A DNA stretch of 64,000 nucleotides from Eutrigla gurnardus (Eukaryota > Chordata > Actinopteri > Perciformes > Triglidae). Positions 21,791-33,870 of the stretch are shown here, one piece after another (positions within the stretch are counted from its first letter, which is position 1; each line of letters opens with the position of its first letter). The translations under genes and the position numbers were made by a program. The notes beneath the pieces are model-generated. The model was not told where the DNA came from. It saw only the letters and a program-made list of their open reading frames with translations, and did no database searches. The stretch lies in the NCBI GenBank assembly GCA_963514095.1, contig OY741266.1, positions 5,044,522-5,108,521 on the forward strand, in the 5' to 3' direction.

Positions 21791-23890
21791 TTAAAGTGGC
21801 AGTCTGTAACATTTCCATCTATTTAATTATCTTTTAAGTTCCTCTCTATGAAAGAGTGAGTTAAACAATGGTGGTTGATCATGTGGCCACTAATGAGAGT
21901 GCTTGTTGCTGCTTTGCCCAGAAATAGGATCTCCGTGTCTGTGGAGACATTCCCGCTAAATGAATTAATTCATTTTCCGTCAGTCAGCAGCGGTTGGTCT
22001 GCAGGTGGAGCTACTCACGGAAGTATGCTGCGTTTACTTGGAAAGGGAAATCAGTAACTTCCCACTGCTGAGTCAGGCTCCCTCTAGTCTAAAGTGTTTG
22101 ACCAGGTACATTTCATTACTGCTGACTCACAATGGAGGATCAACAGGCAGAGCAAGAAGACCATTCAACTTCCAGTCCAAGAAAAAGAAACAACAAACTA
22201 ATGGAAGTGAAGAAGGAAAGTCATCAAGAAGCAAAGTGACCGCCAACGAGGGAAAACCAGGACCTCCTTTCAGTGTGGAGCATTTGAAGGCATCACGCAG
22301 ATGAGAGACAGTCACACTGTTGGTGAGGGAGATGAGTCCCAGAGGCTCACCTGCAGTTCCATCTACTCAACTCAACTCAGCTTTATTTATAAAGCACTTT
22401 AAAAACAACCAAAGTTGGCCAAAGTGCTGTACACACACATAAAAACAGAAGAGTATAAAACACATAAAATAGATTAAAAACAAAATAAAACAGTAAAAAA
22501 CAGTTAAACAATAAAAGACAATAAAAGACAACATCTCAAACTGTGTTAAAAGCCAAAGAGAAAAAGTGTGTTTTCAGAGAGGATTTAAAAACAGGAAGTG
22601 GGTCGGCCTGCCTGATGTGCAAAGGCAGTTCATTCCAAAGTTTTGGTTCAGCGACTGAAAACGTGCGGCCCCCTCTTAACTTCCTCTTCGTTTTAGGAAC
22701 GACTAACAGCGATTGATCTGCTGACCTGAGGGAGCGTGAGGGAGCGTATGGCTGGAGCAGGTCAGACAGATATTGGGGGGCGAGGCCATGAAGACATTTA
22801 AAAACAAAGAGAAGAATTTTAAAATCAATCCTAAAACGAACAGGGAGCCAATGAATCAGTGCTAAAATCGGGGTGATGTGCTCTTGCTTTTTGGTGCTGG
22901 TTAAAAGTCGAGCAGCAGCATTCTGAACCAGCTGAAGTCGAGAGAGGGACTTCTGGCTCAGACCGACATAAAGTGCGTTGCAGTAATCTAAACGAGTTGT
23001 CATAAAAGCATGGATTAAAATCTCAAAGTGGTGTTGAGGAAGAAATTAATTGACTTTTGCCAGCTGTCTTAAATGATAAAAACTGGACTTGACCACTGAT
23101 TTGATTTGTTGATCAAGCTTAAGGTCACTGTCCATTTTGACACCCAGGTTTGTAGCTGCCTGTGTTAAATAATGGCTCAGCGGGCCCAAATCAATACGTA
23201 ATTGTGGGGCATCACTGGGTCCAAACAACAGTACCTCAGTCTTTTTATCATTTAAAAAACCAAAAATGTACTGACATCCATGCCTTTATTTCAGCAAAGC
23301 ACTCTAAGAGATGATTGGCATCTCCCTGTTTCAATGACAGATAAATCTGACTGTCATCAGCATACAAATGGAAACCAATGCCATATTTCCGAAGAATTGA
23401 TCCCAGAGGAAGTAAATAAAGCGTAAAGAGAAGAGGGCCAAGAATAGAGCCTTGAGGCACACCACATGTGAGAGGCGCTACAGAAGATTGAGCGGCTCCA
23501 AGGCGAACACAGAAACTTCTCTCAGTCAAATAGGATCTAAACCAGTCCAAAGCACCACCTTGAATACCCACCCAGTTCTCCAAGCGAGACAGGAGGATCT
23601 GGTGGTCCACTGTGTCGAAGGCAGCTGTTAGGTCCAACAGAACCAGAACAACAGAGTGGCCAGAGTCTGTGGCTAAAAGAATATCATTAAAAACTTCCAA
23701 CAGTGCCGATTCAGTACTGTGATTGGTTTTAAACCCGGACTGGAACACTTCAAGACTGTTGTGCTCATCTAAGAATAATTTCAGTTGGCAGTAGACAATT
23801 TTCTCCAGAATCTTAGAAAGAATCGGAAGTCTACTGCCAGAGAGGCCGCTAGAGGCAACACATCTCAAATCTTACAGATTGACACTTTAA
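21791..23890. mobile_element. TTAA-flanked MITE split by a LINE
   Basis: TTAAAGTGGCAGTCTGTAA at the left and, reversed, TTAAAGTGTCAATCTGTAA at the right bound the segment, each starting with a TTAA that may be the target duplication (piggyBac/Kolobok-like habit). The sequence between 22363 and 23845 is an inserted LINE, so the original element was roughly 600 bp. Confidence 0.65.
22363..23845 (-). mobile_element. L2/CR1-group LINE, 5' truncated
   Basis: Minus-strand frames carry the reverse transcriptase core: LLDLTAAFDTVDHQILLSRL, then GVPQGSILGPLLF and YADDSQIYLSL (catalytic YADD), followed in another frame by DYCNALYVGLSQKSLSRLQL and HWLPVRFRIDFKILL. Only a few frame breaks separate the blocks, so it is younger than the copy at 10.8 kb. 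The 3' tail gives AGTGCTTTATAAATAAAGC, then a GAGTT repeat. Confidence 0.88.
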
Positions 23891-26829
23891 CCCTGGAGAA
23901 TATGAAACATGAGGGAGTCACCTGTAAAACTCCAGTCTGTTTGAAGCTGAGTGATTGATTACACGTTTCTATCATCATACGCCGACGTGTTTCCAGTGAA
24001 ACAGGAGGCGGGACATACCAACGGGAGGAATTAGGTTTGAGGGTTGAAAAGATGAACACACCACCTTCTCCAGCTCTGATTGGTTGATGGATAGATGCCA
24101 TGATATTATTGGTTGGTACTAGCTGATGTGATCAAATGGATTTTGTTTTCCAGGAAGAACAAAAACATTTTTTTTTATGTTAAGAATATGAAGAAATTGC
24201 TGGATGTGATCTAAAAGTGTTTCTTTTCTGCTGGATTTTTAAGTCTATACAGGATAAATTAAAATATCACCCTTGATGAACACTTCATGTATGTCAATCC
24301 ATCAATTACTGAATTATTCATTCTGTTAAAAAGGAAGGGTTTGCGATCATTTTTATTCATATTTATTACTGTATATTTTTCTTTGATTTATATGTTTATT
24401 TAAGGGCTGAAAGGTGGTGTAGTGGTTGGCACCTTAGATTTTCTTCTTATCATTATGAATTTTATTTATTTTCTATATATTTAGTTTTTACTTGCATACA
24501 TTGTATATAAAAAAGGGTAAAAATTAATCACAAAATTAATCACTCCATTGCAAAAAAAAAACCCCAAAGCAAATCGACCCCCCAGAACGATAGCTATAGT
24601 TTACTTTTACTTTTACGCCTTCCTGTCCATTGTAAACATATTCAGTTGAATGTGAGTGATGAGAAATGTGAGGTTGCTGCTGCAGAACCAAGACTCAGGT
24701 GGAGTTTGGAGTTAGACAACACAGCTGTCGGCAGTAACACTCAGTGAATTGTCCCACGTTGAGAAATTCCCCAGGAGCTGAGCTGTGATTGGCTGTAATC
24801 AACCAGATAGGCAGTCATTTCTACAATCTCCACTATCTTCCACATTCTTTCACACACTCACAATCATAATAATCCCATCATAAAACAATGCTCCAGCTCT
24901 AGAAATGGCTTTTAGTGGGACACATAACAAACACTATGGTTAGCTGGAACCTTTTCAGGGTGTTGCTGATAACGACGGAGCGTAAAGTCCCACGCTGTAA
25001 GAAAGGAGATAACGTCCTTCTGGACATTTCCTTCAACCATTGAATTCTGTAGATTTACAGAATGACCTCAGCCACCATGCACTACAAATATGTTACACAA
25101 TCAAACTTGCATTAGAGTCTGAAAATGAGTAACACGGAAACATCAAGGGTACCACAGGTTAACAAAAGAACGACAACGATACTGAGCTCACATTAACTCC
25201 TTAACATGAATCGTCTTAGACAAGCATTCGTTTTTATATTTACCAAAGGAGTGTGAGGTCGGTTTCTCCGAATCCACAAATCCAATTTAAGATTTAGTTT
25301 GTGATGGCCACTGCCTCTGGCAACTTGCTGGCGCATAGACCGTCTACAAGGACGTAGTCATGGTGATGTCACCTGTTGGTTTGTGGACTACGTTTTTGAA
25401 GACTCATGTGAAGGGACCAGAGAAGGAAGTGACCATATTTGGACTGTGGAGGAGCGACGGGTGGATCTGATGAACACAGGGAGCAGAGCGGCACCCCGAG
25501 CAGCAACTTTACTGGATCTGGATCCATCTGTGACCTGTCAATCACCAGGTAGCCCCGCCCCTAAAGCATCCCCTGCTTTCTGGTCTGGTGGACTCTAAAT
25601 GGACCATAATGTACTAAATGAACATCATGCTGGATTGAAGAAGACTTGAAACTATTTACTGAGATAATAAATCAGGAGAGAAGTAGGCTAATTTTCTCAT
25701 AGACTTCTATACAATCAGAGGAGTCACCCCCCGATGGCCAGCAGAGAGAATGCAGCTTTATGGACCTTCAGCTTTGGCTTGATGCCTGTGCCAGCGGAGG
25801 TCCTTGCTCCCACAATTCAATGTGTAATTACAAATATGGGTAAAAAGAAACCGTCCAAAACCGATACAGAAACACTACATTGGCACATATATTTACTTTT
25901 CAAATTGTTGTTATCTCACGTTTCTGGTTAAGACACCACATGTGTTTGGACCTGAAAAATGTCTCACCTGCTCTGAGGACCAGGGGATACCAGAGGAGAC
26001 GTCAGTGGTGGGACACTGCCGCGGCGTATTTCCAAGGCTTTCTGGGTGTCACTGTCTGTCCGTGTCGCTGGTCTTTCCTCGTCATATCAGTCCTGTGTGT
26101 GCTCAGCAGTCACACATTCCTCCCCTTACTTTCTTCCTTCTGTCGTTGTGCCCTCCTTCCCATCCAGCCCAACCTGCTCGACTGGTGCAGGTATGCAGCT
26201 TTAAACACTCCTCTCTGCTCTTTGAATCCAAACAAGGCCAACGTGACAAACGTGGTGCACAATTTACATTTGAAATGCTGCAATTCAAGATTGTATTAGT
26301 TTAGCGTGCAAAATGAATTTAAATAATAAATAGGTTATTGCATTTTTATTTGTTTTATTTTTCTCTCCACACTGATGGAACATGCCATATCGTTTATTCT
26401 GCCTCATTCCACGTCTTCTCAGGACTGTAGGGATCTAAACGTGTACGAGATCACCTTGAAGGAGACGGTAATCTCCTTTAAATTGTTACACAGATCGCAG
26501 TTTCTGGCTCTGGCATACGAATAATCCTAATTTCATGCACTTGGTTCACGTCATCACCTGATTGCAAAGCACTTGGAGCAGCAATTGTATTATGAAAAGT
26601 GTTAACACAAATGTATCAACATACTTCTTATACTGATGTTTTTGATGGCGTATTTTGGTCACTGTATGAAAAAAATGGTGCAAATATATGAGAATAAGTC
26701 CCAAATTTATGAGAAAAAACTCACTTGCCGTGTATGCTGCCTGTGTATGAGTCATTATTGCTGTTTAAATGATTGTGCTTTGTCATAATAGTAACGTTAG
26801 TGTGTTGTACAGTAAATTATGATGCTATT
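23891..26829. other. Intergenic DNA with decayed repeats
   Basis: No exon pair with convincing splice sites was found. 23930-24120 resembles 54840-54970 (shared GTGAAACAGG, GGCGGGACA, TATTGGTTGGTAC), so both are probably pieces of one dispersed repeat. 25310-25500 resembles common fish repeat sequence and shares TGGTTTGTGGACTAC with 63.75 kb. The rest is unassigned. Confidence 0.4.
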
Positions 26830-27060
26830 AGACCTGGGGCTCGTTGCACAAAACTAGGATTAAGACATCCAGGATAAGTGACTGAGCTGAGCTCAATCGA
26901 TCCAAAACAAGAGTGTCCAGGCTTAATTGGTTGCACAAAGACCAAGCCAGGATGAGCAGACATGGATTCATCAAGCCAGGTGAAACCAATCCTGGATAGG
27001 TGCGCGCTCACGGCTCCCTCAAATAGACCCCGTCGCCAATCACAGATTCACTGATTCACC

Positions 27061-27174
27061 ATGGCAAATAGAGCGGCATACTTTTCCCCGCCGGAGGCAG
27101 AAATCCTCATGGAGGCATACGAGGAGGTCAGGCTGCTCTCACTCAGCTTTCGTACTAAAAAGTTTGAAAAGTAA
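27061..27174 (+). pseudogene. Truncated Myb/SANT-like Harbinger protein
   Basis: 37 codons starting MANRAAYFSPPEAEILMEAY, which resembles the start of the Myb/SANT-like DNA-binding protein encoded as the second gene of Harbinger transposons. The frame diverges after EEVR and stops at 27172, so the helix-turn-helix is incomplete. Confidence 0.6.
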
Positions 27175-27285
27175 AGCACGATAATTTTGTATGCTTTCCT
27201 GCGTATTACACAGAGCCGTGGTCACGTGACCAATGCGCTTTATGCTGGTTATTAGAGAGCATCAGACCTAAACCTAACCATAACC

Positions 27286-27362
27286 CTCTGGGGGTTTAGC
27301 TCAGCAGGTAGAGCAGGTTGCCTGGCAACTGCAAGATTGTGGATCCCTGGCTCCTCCTAGTT
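27286..27362 (+). mobile_element. tRNA-like SINE fragment
   Basis: GGGGGTTTAGCTCAGCAGG followed by TAGAGCAGGTTGCCTGGC looks like a tRNA 5' half with an A box. The B box (GGATCCCTGGC) is degraded. It is bracketed by short TAACCCTA-type repeats (27272-27285 and 27370-27395). I do not call a functional tRNA because the acceptor and T arms cannot be completed. Confidence 0.45.
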
Positions 27363-28177
27363 AGCATTTACCTAACCCTAACTAACCCTAACCAACGAAA
27401 GATCATATACATTCACTGAATAATATGAGAACAAAATGCAGATTTTTCGCTAGGAATGTCATCAAAACATACTTTAATACTCTCCTCCTCTAAAACAACA
27501 CTATTACACTATTATGAATTTATTCTCATAAATGTATGACTTCATTCTCGAAGTCTGTGAATTTTTATTTTTTCTCTGTGGCTCTAATATTCCGTCATTT
27601 TCCTTATAGTCTATGGGAAACTGTAAATTACCTAATGATAGCAACATCATCTAAAATCATAATTATCCAAAATGATTGAAATGAATGATCACAAACGTTT
27701 AAATAATGACAGTGTGTCTAGTTATATGTGATAACAATGTGGGCAGTGGAATAACTATTGGTTTCCGTTTGTGGTGACTGCTGACTGAGGTAAGAGATGA
27801 GATTAAATAGATCCTGGAACTTAGCCTGGTCTGGAGCAGGCTCACTCCACAGAATAAATCTCCATGGTAACTTATACCATAACATATCCTACTGCCCCCT
27901 ATCCCGCTTTTGTCTAACTGGATCACGGATAACCAAGATAACCAAGATATCCCGGCTTAATCCCTTATCCTAGTTTTGTGCAACGGGCCCCAGGTCTTCT
28001 TGGCTGATAGTAACACAGTGGAGGGACCCCCTATCATACATCCTATAAAATGTTGTTGCATATTAAACCGTGTATAGCAGCCTAGAGCCAGGTATTAAAG
28101 TACTTTGTAATGACGTATGTATACAATGCTAATCCATTGGCATTTCTACATCCTGATTTTTATAGGTTGTATTCATG

Positions 28178-28457
28178 TTAAAGGTTGTATCAGCGATTCT
28201 GGGCCGAAACATAAATGATCACATTCATCTGTTTTTACATCACGATCCGCTAGCTGCTCTCTAGGCAGCCTAGGCTCCGAAATCGCACACAAAAACAAAT
28301 GGTACTACCAACACCTCAAAAGCAAAATAAACAGTGTTCCAACCAATCACGTTCATGATCATTTTCAAAACACGGGAGGGAGGGGCTAGCTGGCTCGGTT
28401 TGTTTTGGATCTCGCAACGGAAGTGAGGGCAACCAGAATCGCTGATACAACCTTTAA
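28178..28457. mobile_element. 280-bp TTAA-flanked MITE
   Basis: Ends TTAAAGGTTGTATCAGCGAT and its reverse complement match for at least 25 bp. TTAA is the outermost tetramer at both ends. Non-coding. It lies about 450 bp downstream of the znf638 polyadenylation signal. Confidence 0.85.
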
Positions 28458-28903
28458 TGTGTATTTTTGGACACATTTCGATTTTTGGAAGATAAAAAGT
28501 TTGGGATCAAATAATTTCGGGGACCCCCCTAGGGGTTCCAGACCCCATTGAAGATCTCCGATAGAGTGGAAACAACCAGCATTTGTGCTGGTGTAACTCC
28601 TACAAGCATCTACTTTTCCTAAAAAGGCCCTAATAAATTCTCAGGGTGGGATCCATATCATATCAAGAGCTTTTCTTTGGATCACCTGTCATACCAGTAT
28701 AAACAGTATTTACAGTACGCATGCTATCTTGACGTTATTTACAATACTCCTACATGCAACAGCACAAACATGGCTGACAGTTACTGACTCCAGTGTGGAG
28801 GAGGAACAACTCAGACTCATGTGGACGTGGTTTCATAACATGAACCTTCAGAAACAAACAGAATCCATCATCTGAGCCAAACACAGACTGAAGACTCACT
28901 AGT

Positions 28904-28909
28904 TTTATT
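28904..28909 (-). promoter_or_regulatory. Polyadenylation signal of znf638
   Basis: TTTATT on the plus strand reads AATAAA on the minus strand, about 440 bp downstream of the znf638 stop. This is the only clear signal I noticed before the next repeat, so the 3' UTR is probably about 460 bp. Confidence 0.6.
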
Positions 28910-29347
28910 GAAAACACATCTTTATAGGTTAAGTTACTCTTTCCATTGAGACACAGATACAGTAGAAGCCCTAAGGTGGCAAAATTAACTCAAAAGCTGT
29001 TTCCGTCCTTTCGGTGGAGCTGAAGTTGAGCTGAGATGAACATACGTCAGCAGTGATGTTTAAACGCCTCTCTTCATGTCGCATGCACAACAAACACTGA
29101 ACGAGTGATATCACGTATTTCAGTGAAACACCATTGATTGTGCACCGTTCTTACTGCCAGACTTCATTAACTATACACAGTTTCTACCATTTCACTTCAG
29201 TGTTCATGAAAAATCTGCCGCATATTCAGAAAAACAGGACATGAGACTAATCTACATCAAAATGACAATCTGGACCCTTAGTGAGAAATGAAGTGACAAT
29301 AGAACAGGAGGGGAATGGTGATTCAGTCAAGACTTTCACAGCAACAT

Positions 29348-30940
29348 TCAGACGGAGTCGGGCTTCACAGTCACCGGGTTGGTTGTCTGCAAGTATTTCT
29401 AGAAGAGATTGAACAAGGAAACTGGATTAGACCTGAACATCCTGGCATCTGTGAACAAGAACAAGACATTTTTGTGTTTGTAAACAGCGAGGACGTATTT
29501 TGTGGGCGGAGCCAAATGGAAAGCAACAGTTCTGTAGCAGCGCTGTCACAAGTGAGCGCCAAAATCACAAACAATATGGATCATCTGGATCCTTCTTTGA
29601 TTATTTGACTGGTTTTCCAGCAGAAGACGGACTGTCTGACATTAATAAGATAACAATTATCAATGTGGTGAGTTCACGGACTCATTCTCACTGTATGGAT
29701 GTAAGTACATGGACTAAATTACAGTGGATCTGCTATATCTGTTGGAAATCTCCACTAAAGAACAACCCAGTATCTCCACTAAAGAATAACCATGTATCTA
29801 CAACATAAAACACAAGAAGCATTGTCAGTGTCTACAGAGTTAAGCCTTGACTCCTTTCCGGCATGTCCAGACCGTTGGAGCGCTCACACTAGTCACACGA
29901 TGGAGCCTAAAGTCACACGGACTTTAAGCTCCACTGTGCACCCTTAAAAAAAAAACTGGGTTTTCAATTTCGAGCTGAACGTAGTCTGCAGCCAGACAGC
30001 TCATCAAATGGTCAAGATAGGTGAAGGTCAAAGTTTAAGAACCATTGTTTGTTTAATAAAAGTGCCTGTGTTGCATTTGGCATGTGTTAATTTGACTTGG
30101 AACTGACTTTGTTTTTGTTATTTCTTTATGAGAAAAAATATCGAGATATATATCGAGTATGGCCATTCAGATAAAAAATATCGAGATATGATTTTTGGTC
30201 CATATCGCCCAGCCCTTGCCGTTAAAAACAGTCTGATACCCCGTTTCATTTGTAGTGGTACTTAAAGCCTAACAGTGTTTTAATATGAGTTTCGTGGATG
30301 TGTGATCAGTTCTGCTCGAGTACTGAGCGGATCCACAAGAGGACGGTTTCAACTTTGCAGCAGTCAGAACATAAAGTCCAGGTGCATAGCTAAGTAGAAG
30401 GATGGAGTCTACACATGAAGTTAAAATAAGATTAAAGCAGGACAGGGACAAAAGAGTTGGTCCCCCCAAAAATGCAACTGCAACAGTTTAGCATGAAACG
30501 GACCGTATGATCGTTTGCAGCGTTCACATATGTGCAAAAAATCTAGTTTGGAGTGCTGAAAGTGAACAGCTATGTGTGTGTGTGTGTGTGTGTGTGTTGC
30601 ATACCTGTAGGTTCTCATAGTGTTTGAGGGTCTTGCAGTGGTTTCTCTCTGCCTCTTTGGTTCCACTGAAGAACCTGTTACACACCTTACAGAAGAACCC
30701 TGTCTTTGGGACCAAGAACTCCAGACCTGTGGATACATGACATGGAGTGACGTCTACCAGCTGATGACCTCTATCAAACAGTCAGACATTGTAAACAACT
30801 AGTAAGTGTCGTACCAACAGGGCTGCTGGGGTCAAAGGGAGGGAGGGAGCAGCCTGAGCTCATGGGAGTGTCGATCTTTAATCTCTTCTTCACATTCTCC
30901 TCTTCGGCCTTTGCTTGATCTTCAGACCTCTGGTGCTTTC
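29348..30940 (-). CDS. znf638: znf638 last three exons: C-terminal matrin-type zinc finger
   Basis: Exons 30940-30815 (126 bp; basic KHQRSEDQAKAEEENVKKRL), 30726-30605 (122 bp) and 29398-29348 (17 codons with stop TGA). The middle one encodes LEFLVPKTGFFCKVC and a U1-type finger CX2CX13HX5H (C-KV-C, H-CKTLK-H), the hallmark C-terminus of ZNF638 and matrin-3. The last exon gives KYLQTTNPVTVKPDSV. The intron before the first of these is 4.3 kb and holds two hAT elements. Confidence 0.9.
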
Positions 30941-33837
30941 CTGTGAGAGACAGACGGACAGAGAACCCTTTAAAATCTGGAGCAGGGACTAAAAAGACCA
31001 GGTCCTGGTTTTACTCAGCAAGCTCATCCAGATAAACATAGTAAACATGTTTTTTTTATAAACACAGGCTCCAGCAACTAAACACCTCACCAGACAAGAT
31101 AAGATAAACTTTTAAGATGAGGTAAATAAGAACATGAAGTTCAGTATCTGCAGGAACCAGGTAGTGCCGCCAGCTAAGGGTGCCCTCACGCTAGGAAATC
31201 TGTACTATGGACAAGCACGTTTGACCCCACAGGGCTCCAGAGTGCGACCAAAATTTTTATGAGTGCGACTGAAAAAAATGGTAGGTCGCACTGGTGCACC
31301 TTACACTGCTCGGGTGAAAAAAAAATTCATAAGCACAGCATCTCTTTGTGTTCTCCTGATGGCATCGAGGTCTTAACCAATAAGAGACAGAGCTCGGGCG
31401 GGTCCTTGCCTCTGATTGGCTGTGGTCCTTTTCACTGCTGTAAATTGTGTCAGTTCGAAAATGCGAGCGAGCAGAGCAGGTACTCTGAGCGCTTCGACGC
31501 TGAGCGCTTCGATTTTCTTTGAAAATGAAGAGAGGCAGAAAGCCTCGCCCCGAGACTAATTAAAAAGCCCAAAAATATGCCTTCAGACAGGACTGGTTGA
31601 AGCAATTTCCCTGGCTGATGTACGATGAAGAAAGGGACTCAATGTACTGCATTTATTGTCGGGAGTGCGGTCAGAATATGGCCGGTAATAGTGTGTTTGT
31701 GGTAGTCTGGTTTTCACCATACTAAGGTCAATCTTTTAAGATTGAACATTAGTCTGGGGAAGCTGCGCTTTGTTTCTACTGCTCAAGAGGTGGGATCAAT
31801 GGGCATCGTTCAAATGAACGATGCCCATTATGTTTCGTCATCGTCACGTCACCGGCCAATAGCGTGCCAGGAGAGAATGGCCGTTTCTGATTGGAGCCAA
31901 AGATTCTGGCAATGTAACAGCGAAAGTAAGCCTGAGGGTGTCCAGCCTAAACTGCCGAGCGAAATCCAAATTTCCCGGAAGTTCAGGCAGGGTTCACCCA
32001 TCCTACGTTTGTGGAGGAGTCAACAACATTTCGCATCGAGACGTTGAAAAAGCGCAATATGTCCAAAAAGCATACTACATGCCGTGATAAGTGTGTTAAT
32101 AAAGTGGCCCCTCATCCAGCTGCATTTCAGCGTCAGGCTGTATCAATCAGCTCCGCTGAGGTATCTGAAATGATTATAAAATTCAACGTCGCATACAATA
32201 TTGCAAAGGAGGAGTTGCCGTTCACTAAATTTAAGTCAGAAATGATTCTGATGAAAAAAATGCCGACACTAAAGAACAAGACAGCTGAGGTTGGAAACGC
32301 CACGTACACGTCATTCATGACTGACGGCGACACAGACGTCTCTACGAAGGAGTGCGTTATTGTCTACTGCTGCATTTTGCATAAAGGGAGGCCGGTCAAC
32401 ATGTTAACTGGACATGTCGTGTGGAGCATGGACACGCACAGTGTTTGAAGGCCCACATTACAGCATGAGAGATCATGAATAGGAAATTGTATTGTAGCCT
32501 ATTCCTATTATTATTAAAAATGAATAGCCTAAGTAAAAATATAAGTAGGCTAGGCTAAGATCACATAAACAGTTTTCCATTTGCAATCTATAGGCTGGTG
32601 ACCTGTATGATCTTTTTATGCTGCCACAAAGCAAGCATTTACTGCGCTTGGGCATCAGTGTGCAGATTGGCTGGAGAAAACGGTTCCTCTGGGTGCTGAT
32701 GGTGCTGCAGTTAACCTAGGCCATAAGGGGGTGTCATTATGTAAAAGGAGAGCCATAAAAAGGTGACTTTTTGGCGTTAAAGGCGACGCAATGAAAAATG
32801 TTGGTGCACCTAAATTTTGTGCTGGTGCACCTAAAAAAAAAAGTTAGGCGCACCAGTGCAACCAATGCAAAAAGTTAGTCTGGAGCCCTGCCCCAGTACA
32901 CTTCCTCAGCTCTGGCACAGTTGGAAGAGAGGTGGGTACAGTTGCTCATGCACATGTACGCAACGTGGACATGATGTACTGTGAAATCGAAGTTGCAGTC
33001 ATCAGGGCTTGAAGCAGGAAAAAATCCTGTGAAATTTTTTTATGCATTGGGGAGAAGAAAATTCTGACATTTGCAATCTAAATGAATTAATCTGGTGCAC
33101 TTTGAGAGTAAACCCACATTATAGTTTGAAACAACATTCAAAACACACACAGCCAGTATCACTAAGCATAAAGTCCGCTAGCTTAATGCTAACGTATAAT
33201 ACCTCAGAAATTAGCATCACCAAGGGCGTAACTTTGAGTTGAACATTGGGGTGGTTGAGATTTCCACCTGTGAAGCAGGTGTGTGTATATATATATATAT
33301 ATACATATTCTTTGGCCACCAGCCACTGCGGCAGGTTTGGGTTTACCAGCCCAGATATATAGTTTGTGCCTAAAATAAAGTTGACCGACTCAGAAAATGC
33401 ATAAAAATGGGTCTTGAACGTGTACAAAATACACATTAAAGTGTGTGCAAGTGTTCTTGTTAGGACTCATGGTCCTTAATTGTCTCTAACTTTAAGTATT
33501 TTGTCCCGATTACAAATGGGTTTGTAGTGTTTCCCACAGGATCTTTGGAGACTATGGTGGGGGGATTGTCATCCTCTAGGGGGGTCCGGGGGCATGCCCC
33601 CCCGGGAGAAAATTTTGAATAATTTCATTTTAATGCATCAATTTGGTGAATTCTGAGAAACAAAATATGACATATCAATTACTGACCAATTTCTTACAAA
33701 CTGCTGGTACTGATACAAATGTTGACATACTAAATGGGGTTGAGGAGTTTAAGCATTCAAGAAAAGATGAGAACAAAAATGACTAAAACACAATTCGTTT
33801 ATTATTATTATTATTATTATTATTATAATTATTATTA

Positions 33838-33870
<33 letters not shown>

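Larger units (their letters stand above)
26830..27997 (+). mobile_element. Harbinger-like non-autonomous element
   Basis: Terminal inverted repeats: left AGACCTGGGGCTCGTTGCAC, right (reversed) AGACCTGGGGCCCGTTGCAC, both continuing into AAAACTAGGAT. Inside is a short Myb/SANT-like reading frame of the kind carried by PIF/Harbinger elements (27061-27174) and a SINE fragment. The transposase is absent, so it cannot move itself. The exact border is uncertain because no clear target duplication was found. Confidence 0.7.
31230..32890 (+). mobile_element. hAT element with transposase remnants (5-bp flank repeat)
   Basis: Ends CAGGGCTCCAGAGT and, reversed, CAGGGCTCCAGACT. CCCCA directly flanks both sides (31225-31229 and 32891-32895). 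Inside are plus-strand fragments of a ZNF862-like hAT protein. The interior shows stops and a large deletion of the catalytic region, so it is dead. It sits in the 4.3-kb znf638 intron, antisense to the gene. Confidence 0.8.

Noticed and set aside
25383..26304. Plus-strand ORFs of 71, 139 and 120 codons as a possible gene
   Set aside because: The 139- and 120-codon frames overlap each other in different frames. The first lies in sequence shared with another place in the window (63.75 kb). No splice-linked domain was found.
27286..27362. Functional tRNA gene
   Set aside because: Only an A-box-like 5' half is recognisable. The B box and acceptor pairing are lost, so it is a SINE fragment.
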